64,000 nt of DNA from Rhynchospora pubera (taxonomy: Eukaryota; Streptophyta; Magnoliopsida; Poales; Cyperaceae): the NCBI GenBank assembly GCA_028095005.1, contig CM051460.1, positions 111,015,039 through 111,079,038 on the forward strand. Reading direction: 5' to 3'. The position numbers and the translations under genes are program-made. Shown here piece after piece: positions 43,174-54,006 of the stretch. The number at the start of each line of letters is the position of its first letter. Position 1 is the first letter of the stretch. The notes below the pieces were generated by a model. That model searched no databases and was not told where the DNA came from. It was given only the letters and a program-made list of their open reading frames with translations.

Positions 43174-44961
43174 TAGAAGTTAGCATGTTACACGCTAGAG
43201 ACACCATGGAAATTACTATACGTAAAAAACTAAAAATGTTACTCGGATCAATCCCACACAAAGTCATAATTTAGATGCTACTTGGGTAAAGGTGATTTCA
43301 GAGTGAGACCACTTGGGATGACGAGTAGAATAACTATTTCCACTCCTTTGTGTTAGCATCCTTCGAAAATGAAAAAAAAAAAAACCTTTGTCTTAATTAT
43401 CTATTCTAACATCTGACACACGTATGGGAACAAAAAAAAAATCTGAGTACTGACAGATATAAATTTTCTAGAGAAGTGGTTTACGGCAGGTTGAACCAAA
43501 CATATATTATTAGTTTATTACTTTCTTTAGTAGCATTTGTTTTTTTTATTAACTTAGTATTGTAGTCCAATACTTCATTTAGGAAGCGGCGGATTCAGTG
43601 GTGGGGCGGGTGGGGCTAAAGCCCCACCCCTGCCGTTGAGCCCTGAAGTCCTTCTTTAGTCTCAATGAATTTTTTCAGCCATTGAAGTACTTAAAGGTGG
43701 GGTTGAAAAATAGAAGAAGAAAAACCGTTCGATCAAATGATTCATTAGCACTCAGCCTCACCTAAATATTTTTGCTAGATCCGCCACTGCACATAGGGAG
43801 TAGAAACCGCATGCCATTGGTCCCTTCTGTCGTACGTTAGATCTGACTGCACATTGCTACCATCCAATAATTACTGGTAAACATTTAAGAAAGCAAAACC
43901 CTGTTTGAAACAAACAAAATTGGCTACATAATTTCTTTATCGGCCCCAAGAAACTTGTGAATTCGTATCCTATTTTCTTGTATCTCTTGAAAACAGAGCG
44001 GAAGCCGCGGAACCAAGATTACGATATAGTAGGAGTTGCCAAGTTCGAAAGATCGAAACTAAAAAAAAAATCATAATGTGATTTAATAAATTAATTAAAT
44101 TATATTTTTTTATTTAATAATCAAGTAAAATGAAATAATTATTTTATAAGCATATTTCAATAACAAAAATTTTTCTATTACACTTGAATATTTTATGTAT
44201 TTCTTACGATCTTTAATATGACTGTATTAAATATTTATAGAAAGGCAAACAAAAAGCAAAAATAACACATGAATAAGGAATAAATTCCAAATTTCTTATT
44301 CATGTGAAACCAAACTGTACATCAAGGAATTTGGACTTATTCGAATGCAAATTTCAGCCATGTTTTTTGAACTCAATGTACATTGCCTGGCTTTCTTCAC
44401 TAGAATGAGGATGAGTTTTCCTATTGAGTAAAAGTGTTCCAAACCCTCTCATGGATCCTTCTCCATTATGCCCTTATTTTTGTAGTAAATTAAATCAATA
44501 GGTTAATTTTCGCTATTATGCTACATAACTATGTTTTAGAAACCGGAAGTATATATAACTAATTTTTCTTAGAAACCGGAAGTATATATAACTACTAAAC
44601 AAGCTTTATAAAAAAATTAAAAACTATAGCTAAGATGAAGTGTGGAAAGGAACTGCTGAAATTTGAGTGCGATCGATTCGAGGAAGTCTCATTCTGAGTG
44701 TTCCCTTTTGAAGAAAGGAAGCTTTTGAAGGCGATGCTGTTTTCCCCTTTCCTTTAGTTTCTGCTTTTATGTTTTTCCTTTCTCTTATTTTTGCTTTGTT
44801 TTTCTTCTTTTTTCTGCTGGTAGATTCGGAGTTAGGTGGGGGATTAATTTCTGCCTTTTTTTTTTTTATAAGATAGAGAGGTGGGTTGACAGGTGTAATT
44901 ACGCTTCTGCATATTTGTCAATTTTATTACCGAAAATATTGGTCACACAAATATTTGAGCA
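43174..44961. other. Intergenic, AT-rich
   Basis: No gene supported. Contains the possible element at 43585-43790, a ~36-bp tandem duplication at 44532-44596 (AAACCGGAAGTATATATAACTA) and a T-rich tract at 44850-44870. Confidence 0.45.
43585..43790. mobile_element. Possible short TIR element
   Basis: The left edge has GCGGCGGATTCAGTGGTGGGG and the right edge TAGATCCGCCACTGC, an imperfect inverted pair seen at many plant MITE ends. GGGTGGGGCTAAAGCCCCACCC forms an internal hairpin. Target duplication not clear. Confidence 0.35.
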
Positions 44962-45384
44962 AGATTTTAGTGCCACAACTTTTGGTTGCCACAAGTTGCC
45001 ACAACTTTATATTTTATCAATAATTAAAAAATTAAAATTCAAATGTCGAATCTAAACCGTTAATTTGTTAAATATAATGAGCGATGTGTTTCTATATAAG
45101 TTTTATAAATTTTGGAGTTGATTTGATACTCGATCAAGTGGTCAACAAATGAACGAATCTAGTTAACAATGACTGATTAATTCTAATACGTTCATTGTTC
45201 ATTCACTTGATCGAGTATCAAATCAACTCTAAAATTTATAAATCTTATATGAAAACGCATCGCTCGTTAAATTGAACAAGATCAACGGTTTGGATTCGAT
45301 ATTTGAATTTTAAAATTTTAAAATAATGATTCAATATGAAGTTGTGGCAACTTGTGGCAATAAAAAATTGTGGCACCAGAATCT
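44962..45384. mobile_element. MITE-like element with GTGCCACAA inverted ends
   Basis: Outer ends AGATTTTAGTGCCACAACTT and its near complement at 45360-45384 extend for about 50 bases (both include TTGCCACAAGTTGCCACAAC). An inner inverted pair (TTGATTTGATACTCGATCAAGTG) flanks a short centre. A degraded relative is at 9401-9555. Confidence 0.8.
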
Positions 45385-46513
45385 TATTCCAAATATTTAT
45401 AGACCCCGTTGGTTTATGGCTTTATGCCTTAAAATGCTGCATAACTCACTATGCAGCATTTATGCAAAAAAAAAACAGCTGTTATATAAGAGTGTATAAG
45501 AATGCATAAATTATTACATCTAAGGAGGTTGTATAACGTATGCAAAGAATCTCTCGACTGTAGATTTCCAACTATATTCATTTTATTAATTTCTCACCAA
45601 AATATTTTAGTCTTTTCACGTAAATATATACATGCATAAGTTATTATTCATTTTTAAATAACCAAACATCCATTACATAATATTACATAAACACTTATGC
45701 ATCTAGTTATGCAACTACTTACTTCACAACCAAAATTGCGTAAATCCTAAAAATTTTAGTTGCACAACAAGCGAAAGGAAAAAGGTTGCCGTGTGGGTTA
45801 GATTTAGCAAAATAATCCTCGACGCAAACATCTTTATTTATAATTATAAAACTATAAATTATATATGGAAGAAAAAAAAGACCCGAAGGATTTCTTTATT
45901 TGATGAAGTTTATATGAGATGAGAAGGGAATGCGAGAGGTTCAATATCCTGTCCTATTTTAATCATTATATAATTAATTAGTGTCTTATTATAATTATAT
46001 GTAATTTACGCCTTTTGGGTCCAAAAAGGTGTTCGAAAAGAAAGAGTACGTAGGAGGAGACGGAAAGAAAACAAAGAAAAAAGGAAAATGAGGATATCAA
46101 CCAAATAACATATGGTTGTTTTAAATTAAAACGGAAAAGATATATATTTGCACTAAATATCATGCAGAAATGAAGTTTAAAAAATAAAAGTTACAATTCA
46201 TGCGTTCGTTACTCCGGTATCATATCATTTAAATAAAAGAAAAATAAATGCTTTGATCGAAATAAAAGAAGATAATTTAAGAAAACACATTTTAAGTCAA
46301 TATGGATAATACAAATTTTTAGTTATATATGATATACCAATATCATCAAAAAAATTACGTGAATTTACGTGATCGGACCGGTGTAATTTTTGGAAATATA
46401 AATAATTTGAAGAAGTAGTTGTCCAAATTGAAAGTAGATCGAGTGCTATTTTTGCGAGCTGAACAGTGGGCTACCCAACTGATTGATTGGGCAAGAAAAG
46501 CTATCCCTGTGAG
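45385..46513. other. Intergenic, AT-rich
   Basis: No gene supported. 45405-45770 contains loosely inverted TTATGC/GCATAA motifs that may be another decayed MITE. Confidence 0.4.
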
Positions 46514-48000
46514 CCGAAAAATTTAAAAATAATATTAAATTAATATAATAAATTAAATTAAATATCAATATAATAATATTTTTTTAAATTGTATCACAAG
46601 ATTGGAATATAGGATTCCGACCGCAATTACGGAATCCCGGATACCGATCTTAGCTAAAATAATATTTCAATATTAGAAATAATATTTAATTAATTTATTT
46701 AATTAAATATAAATTTAATTAATTTATTTACTTAAATATAAATTTAATTAAAATATAAATAATTATTTTATTTAATTAAAAAAATGAATAATTAAGTTAT
46801 AAAATTTTAATTAATTTACATTAAAAATTATAAATTTTTAAACAACCATTTGATCTGCGTCTCGGGTGTCGTCCTCTGTATAGCCAATAAAAGACTCTGG
46901 ATTTTGATGTATGAATCTTCCCACGATCCGAAAGGATATTCGATTGCGCTCTATCTCGCCCATGCCAAATCTTGTTATAAGTGGACACCACATTTGGGTA
47001 TTATTTCTCTAATAGAGATTTCATGTCCGGTAATGAAATACTGACAACTCTCTTTACTGCATTTCTAATACAGTTGGCAATAACTTCAGCCATTAGATTA
47101 TCATGCGTGAAGTTTTCGGTCCTTCTCACGCATGTATGCTCTAGGGGTGTATATGAGCTGAGCCTGAGCGAGCCGAGGCTAACTCTAACTCAAGCTCATC
47201 TCAAGTCGAGCTGGCTCAGCTCAGCACACAAGGTAATTTCGAGTTTTTTTAGCAGCTCAAACTCAACTCATTAGAACTCGAGTTGGCTCCTGGCTTGAAA
47301 ACTAGCTCGTTATTAAATATCAAACTTTGAGATTTCGTAATGGACTAAACTAAAAAGCAAACAACATAAATATTAAACAATATTTAAAATGCACATAGAA
47401 GGCACAAGAAGAGATCAGGAGGAAGATACGGCTATTTCCCCCTAAAAATGAAAAGAACTTAGGGTTATAGAATAGTGATTAAAAACTGGGTTGGGCTACA
47501 GACTAAACAAACGAATTGGGCTAAGTCTTACGAGTTGGACTGAGCGAGCTGAAGGCAACTCGAACTCAGCTCATGGGCCTTCCGAGCCGGTGTAGCTCGA
47601 GTTATTCCAGCTTGAGTTGCTATCGAGTATTATCCGATTCGAGTTCGAACTAGCTCACGAGGGCCGAGTTTTTTGCTCAGTCTTAGTATGCTCTTGTTCA
47701 TTCATTATTATCTTCCAAAATTTATAATTTTAATGTAAATTAATTAAAAATTTATAACTTAATTATTCATTTTTTAATTAAATTAAATAATTATCTATAT
47801 TTTAATTAAATTTATATTTAATTAAATAAATAAATTAAATTTTATTTAATTAAATATTATTTTTAATATTTAAATATTATTTTTAGCTAAGATCGGAATC
47901 TGGGATTCCGATCTTGTGATACTATTTAAAAAAATATTATTATATTGATATTATTTTTAATATATTATATTAATTTAATATTATTTTTTAATTTTTCGCT
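46514..48000. mobile_element. TIR element with about 330-bp arms
   Basis: Left arm 46514-46850 and right arm 47710-48000 are complementary, including CGAAAAATTTAAAAATAATATT at the tips and the GGATTCCGA..ATCTTAGCT segment. CTGTGAG is repeated directly at both edges (46507-46513 and 48001-48007), a probable target duplication. The unique centre 46851-47141 shows no recognisable product. A hAT element (47142-47685) is inserted inside. No transposase. Confidence 0.7.
47142..47685. mobile_element. Non-autonomous hAT element
   Basis: 544 bp starting TAGGGGTGTATATGAGC, with GTATGCTC duplicated exactly at 47134-47141 and 47686-47693. The interior repeats GAGCTGAGC/AGCTCGAGTT-like words. The right TIR has decayed. 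Same TAGGGGTGTA end as the hAT at 14701. Confidence 0.85.
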
Positions 48001-48007
48001 CTGTGAG

Positions 48008-48473
48008 TGCTTTTTCATGATCTAAGCCCATTGACCAGAACGGTTCACATTTTTTAGGCCCGGGACATTGACAAGGTCACGACAAATATTTTAAAATTAC
48101 ACAAGTTTCTGTTTCTCCACCAAGCTTTATTATTTATTTTTCCTTCCCATTTTCCTTTAGTGAAAAATCATTTAAGATAATATAAGAAGTTTTAAAAGTA
48201 CAAAATGGTAAACATGTTCTATCCCGATGAGCTGCAGAACATGTTGCTTAATATGAATCTTCTCCATTTTGTACACTGTAGATATACAATCTACAGAACC
48301 ATGAGCCATAAGAAGCAGTATTTAGCTGAATATTTGGCTCTATTTTGCTGAAATTAAATTTATAGTCCCAGGTTAATTAAGTGGTGATCTTCACTTGTTC
48401 GTCAAAGAGTTGCATTGGTTGAATTCTTACAGTTGTCTTCTTTTGCTTGGTTTTCATGTAAACAACTTTTTTG
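48008..48473. other. 3' flank of the NAC gene
   Basis: No gene supported; 48200-48473 is probably the 3' UTR. Confidence 0.4.
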
Positions 48474-51400
48474 CTAACCATGAGATCCTGACTGATCTTG
48501 GGTATAATCAGTCTGCCAGTCGATGAACTCCCAGTCTTCATTCGAAGGAGCATTTGATGTTCCCTGCAAAGATCATTAATGTTTTCACATAATTGATGTT
48601 GTGTATTTTCTTCATTTTCCTGGCTTACACTGACACATCTATCAAATCTTTCGTTGACAAGGATCAGGACTTCAGGAGGAATTAAGAATGTCTATGGAAC
48701 AATTTTGTCATTTGCTTATATTAGTCTTACCTCATTTGGATCTGCCGAGGTGTAACCCATAATTTCTTCTAAGGTGGCGGCTAACATGTCCCCATGGCAT
48801 TGTTGCTGTTCAGTCTATTCAACCAAGAAAATGAAAACTTACACAGCCACATATATATATATCAGAATATTTCTTGCCACTGATATGTTTTAATTTACAA
48901 AAATGATCAATGGACATCTAGAAGATCACATGAGAGTGCATTTCCTGTAAGTGTACTCTACGTGCATTCCCTCCAAATTATTTTCTCACTGCTCCTTTGG
49001 TGCATTTGGAGGGGCAATGCATTGGACCTATGCAACTGTATTTACGCATGCACACCTTCGCACAGAGGAAAGCGTGCCATGCTTGGTTTTGAAAGATGCA
49101 AAATTGTATGATTGACTTCTAAAAACATCAACATTCTAATTATTCTGAAATCATCATAATAGTTAAAATTTGGCGTCATGAATATGCAAATTATAGCAGT
49201 TGATCTTAAAAGTCAAACGTCTAGAAAATTTTGGCCATTGGAATGCATATAATAACCTTGAAGATGATGGTGCTGATGTATATATATATATTCCCGATAT
49301 AATTACAACATATTGGCATTTAAATGGAGCACACATATGTTTGGACAGGTTTTGTTTCTTTTATTCTCTAAACCAATTTCTACTCCAAAAGAGTATAAAA
49401 AATTAAAAATTGTCTACCTGATCATATGTACTAGTTGCTGGCATATTTTGAAGTTGATAATTATTACCAAGACTGCCTGATGCCTCGTTCATAGGATGTG
49501 CGGTGACAACCTGAGTAAATGGTCCACTTGGGGCATTCAGATGGAAACCCGGCGTCAATAGTGAAACCTGGGTGGGTGTTTCTTGTACGTCTAGTGGTGG
49601 CGTATGCATGTGACCAATGGCTTCATACGCTTCAGGCTGCATTCGTGGCTCCAAACGAGCCTATTCCACGGATAACATTAATTAGATTAGCCGTTTCAAT
49701 TTAGAAAATGAAAAGTATTTTGTTTTTATCTATGAAAACATGCTTATATTAAGTATTAGCAATTTGTCGGTTTTCGCCTATCCATATCTTGGTGGAGGAT
49801 GTTTCCAAAAAATGCGAAGAGATAAGCATTACTGTAAAAGTGTAAATCGAATGATGTGAAAAAAAAGTTTATCAAACTATAGTTTAATCCTTTTCAGTTT
49901 AAGTAATAATAAGTAGTTATGGCCTTAATTATGGGAATGTCTATGTCCTAGAAGATTCACATTTATATTACGGATGTATATACTAAAGCATCACAAATTT
50001 TTCTGGTAACCATATATACAAATTAACCTTAATCGTGGGCATGTCCTAGAAGATTTACATTTATAATAAGTAGTTATGGCCTTAATTATTGACACATATA
50101 CCTCGTTGTTATGTCTGGTTTCGCATAATTCATTTGCAAGAGCATCCCTCTTTCCATCACTTTGCTGCCTTTTCTGCGTCTGGTAAAAGATCTTTGACAA
50201 CACAAATTCACCTTCTATTTCATCCCTTGGTGCTCCAAGATGATATTGGTGCATGATCCAATTTGTTTTGGTTGGTTTCATGATCTTCCCAAAATTATTG
50301 TACAAAACTAGTATTTTTTTGCATCCCTTCAGAATTCCATTACTTATAACTGGCTTGGTCTTGCCAGTTTTGTGCCACCTAGTATCACAGAAACTAAATT
50401 TTACGTTGCCTTGAATTCTTCGTCTCTTTCTGGTCCCAGTTTTGTAGGCCATGGAGGATTTATGGAAAAAGTATTTGCTTGTGCCATCTTTGGTTACACC
50501 TAGGAGAACATGTTGAAACAAAATTTTCTTAAAACTAATTTGCATGCGGATAGATTATAGCTCAATTGGCTATTTGGGTTACAATATGGGATTGTGATTT
50601 ACGTGTGGAAAGGAATTTAATGTTTATATATATTTGGAATCTCCAAACTCCAAACTGGAGCAGAAAAGATAATAATGTTTCCAAAATTAACAATTATTAA
50701 TAAAGAATGCTACCTCAAAATAAAACAAAACCACTAACAAATGGAAATGGTATATCAATTTCTTACAGACGGACATATATAGCATGCATAAAAAGCCTAT
50801 CTGATGTGTTTTTGCGAAAACTAAAATACATATTATAAAAAATCAATAAATCTAAAGATCAGGCAACCCGTACTTGGTGGGAACAAATTAATTTTAATGG
50901 CAAAAGCCAGTTAAAATTATAAGTACCTGGCAATCTGTCAGGATGGGTGTAGCATATGCCTTCTTCTCCTTCAATTGTAGAGATGAACTCATCTATCAAA
51001 GGGTTAAACTTCAGATCACCCGATTTATTAATTTTTGCTTCAAGATGATCAATTAGCTGTTGATCAGATGGCTCAAATTTCCATAAACCGAGTTGGTCCA
51101 CACATTTCTTGAAAAAATCCACCAATAACTATAAATTACAACATGAAACAAAGACATGTTTAGCAATGTTTTATACTTGACCACGCAATATATTACACAT
51201 CAGTTTTATGCAAATGTCACAACAAAAGAGATTTAATTCTGGCATATAGTTTTTACTTCAAACCAAATTAAGGCTTCGATTAACGACATGATAAGTGCTT
51301 TCATGCATGCACTTATAACTCCTAAAGAATTAAAACTTTCTTATAAATAAATGAAATATTTAGAAAAAGAAAATTGTTCCCTTCTTTTTTATTTCCTTTG

Positions 51401-51567
51401 CATACCTCCGTCGTCAGCTCATGACAGCAATTGGGGCAACAAATAGATCCAACCGTTTGATGCTCCTCATATTTTTCTGCGGGCGACGAAGTCATATGCA
51501 GATGTCCTGCGATGTGACCTGCATAACTTGTTGCGCTAGTTGTTCCGATCTCCTTCCTTTCTTTCAT
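48474..51567 (-). CDS. NAC transcription factor, SOG1/NAC8 clade, six exons
   Basis: Minus-strand exons are 51567-51406, 51128-50927, 50499-50102, 49660-49418, 48814-48731 and 48563-48474. All have GT..AG borders and compatible phases, giving 392 residues. Residues 41-50 (SICCPNCCHE) match the cysteine motif ahead of the NAC domain in this clade. The NAC domain spans about 60-230: IDEFISTIEG and GICYTHPDRLPG, then YFFHKSSMAYKTGTRKRRRI, RWHKTGKTKPV (162-172), GCKKILVLY (180-188), KTNWIMHQYHLG (199-210), EGEFVLSKIFYQ (217-228). The C-terminus is polar, with a hydrophobic-acidic end (NEDWEFIDWQTDY) that could activate transcription. SOG1 controls the DNA-damage response after ATM phosphorylates SQ sites; I see no comparable SQ cluster here, only scattered TQ. 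The clade is well supported; orthology to SOG1 is not. Confidence 0.88.
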
Positions 51568-51624
51568 ATCATCCCGAAACTATCTCAGGCCGGGAGAGAG
51601 GGGGGATTGAGGGAGAGAGGTTGA

Positions 51625-54006
51625 GTGAGGCTTGAGTTATAATAAATCTCTTTCTTAAGCAAATTAAACATACCCCAAATTGGCTTTTTAACTTAAAGGC
51701 CGTGAGTGTGTATTTGTCATTATTTTAATAAAAAAAAATAAGAATTATCGTATTTGGTACAGCACAACTATTTGTTTGTGTATCAGTGTTTGAACTATTC
51801 GATACAGGAAGCTAATGAAAATTGAGCCGTTTCCAAACAATATCTCTGTATTCTAAAGTTTTTTGGTAATTTGTTAATGGTCTAATTAAGATGTTTTATG
51901 GATGATCGTTTATGGAGTACTAGTATATGATATATAAAGAGAATAAATTTTTTTTCTGCCTACTACATTGTATGTATTTTCCAATGGTAGTATAAGTGTA
52001 CACACGTATTTTGATCTAATACTTTCATAATTATTCAAACAAAAATTAATACTTGCTACATTATTGTGTGGACCCCACCGAATCCACAGTGCGGAAAATT
52101 TATTACTTAATTGTGTGATTCCTTGTTATAATTTTCGTGTATATTTTCATGTTGTATTCATTTGAAAGTCTTTCTCTGATTTAAAAAATTGAGCCCTGTG
52201 TTTCAACATGTGCATTTTGTTTCTGGAGCTAAATTCGAAAGACGTCCTAGATGCTCCATGTCTATTTATTTCCGCGCCTTTTTTTTTGTTGCCAATCAAA
52301 GGTAGAGTAACAAATAGTTTAGAGTTGCCCTAGATTCGGATATTTTATTTTTGTGGCCTCTCTTGTTCAGATAATTAGTTTTGTATTCAAATCCATAGTA
52401 TTGTTTGGTCTATTATGGATTGGTTCCTTTATTTTGTATGACGAGGTGTTTTTTTTGCTAGGTATACCTACAAAAAAAAGTTTACGAGATTTATTCAGTC
52501 AATCTGAGTGTAGATTGATTCAAACTCAATTTGATTTGGTTTACAAATTTGAAACTCGATGATCAGATATCAGAACCCATTCGAAACTAAAGATTTGAAA
52601 CTCGTGTTGATTTAAATTTGGATGATCATAGTTTAAGTAACTTGAACCTAAATGATCTAAAGCTCCAAACTTGGCTGGGCTTGTTTTTTTTTTATTGTTG
52701 CATACGGCCCATAATCCGCTGGCTGGGGCTTGTGAGTTGTGAAATCAAAATCCGCTCCTCATCAAATCAAATTTTCATATAGAACAAAGCATAGTCCAGT
52801 TCTTTAAGGAGTGCACAGTCCGGTTCGATGTTTATGTTATGTAGATAGGTCATGTTTAAAGTTTGATACAATTTCAGAATTGTTTGGTTGCTGATGGAAC
52901 TAACAAAATCAAAATATTAATTCACACATATGCTTATGCATGACTAGTATATCATGAACTTCACAAAAAAAATTTGAGTTACAACATATCTTTAGCAATG
53001 AAGAGCACATTTGAAAAACAGCTCTTTATGTTCCGACGAGTATTGTGTCGATTGTCGTTGTATTTAAGAAGTCTATGGTCAATACAACAAACCTACATAC
53101 TAAACATGAGAATTAAGTCGGTGATAAACTATACTTGAAAACTTTGACAGTCTCCATCATTATAAATTTAAGTGTTGAGATCTAAATTGGGTCTGGCTTG
53201 GATGGTTCATATGCCATGCCAATGATGAGACTTGGTATATATTTTATCGTTCTTCAATTGATTTTATGTATTTATGTACATGTAAATATGTAATGCATGT
53301 CCACAAATTATTTAATTAGTAAGTTGTCTGTCTGTCACCACATGAAGACCTTCAGGGTTAAAAAAAAAAACACACACACACACACACACGAGTCCAATCT
53401 CTCTTGAGTAAATGGCTCAGTGCGAACACGTATGATTCAGACCACCTAATGACCCGAACGACTTGCGATGCCTAATAATTTCACTGATTCCTGTACTGAC
53501 TTGTGATGCCGCTTTTGATGTTGCAACTTTGTAGTTTGGACTTGCTGGGTTTAGTTTCGAGTTGTTCTGTTTCTCCATATAGCTTGTTTAATTTATGTAA
53601 GTTAGCAGGTACTGCCAAAGTGCCAATCACTCAGACTAATAGGCTGATTTCCCCTCCAGAGAGTTTGCTAAAATAAAATAAAATAAAATAAAAGATAATA
53701 TCTGGAACTGATTTGAGAGAGGGAAAACAAATTTAAGAAAATTTAAAAAAAAAATTGAGGGAACAAACTGATTTTTACATTGCACCCATTAGGGAAGTAT
53801 AATTTTGAAAAGGAAAAAAATACACAGCAGATTCAAGCTTCCCAGTTTAACAAAGAATTACCATACAATGAATCTGAGTTTCTCACATGGAACTAGAACA
53901 GAACTAAGAATACAATTACACACAAAATGAAATAGTAAGAAAATGATGATACTAGGCGAGAAAAAAAAAATACAAAATTTAGATCATAATAAAACTAATC
54001 AATGAT
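51625..54006. other. Intergenic between the NAC and deSI-like genes
   Basis: No gene supported; small frames such as 52353-52562 are isolated and unrecognised. A (CA)n microsatellite is at 53371-53389. 53640-54006 probably includes the 3' UTR of the deSI-like gene. Confidence 0.45.
53371..53389 (+). repeat. (CA)n microsatellite
   Basis: Nine to ten CA units following a run of A. Confidence 0.95.
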
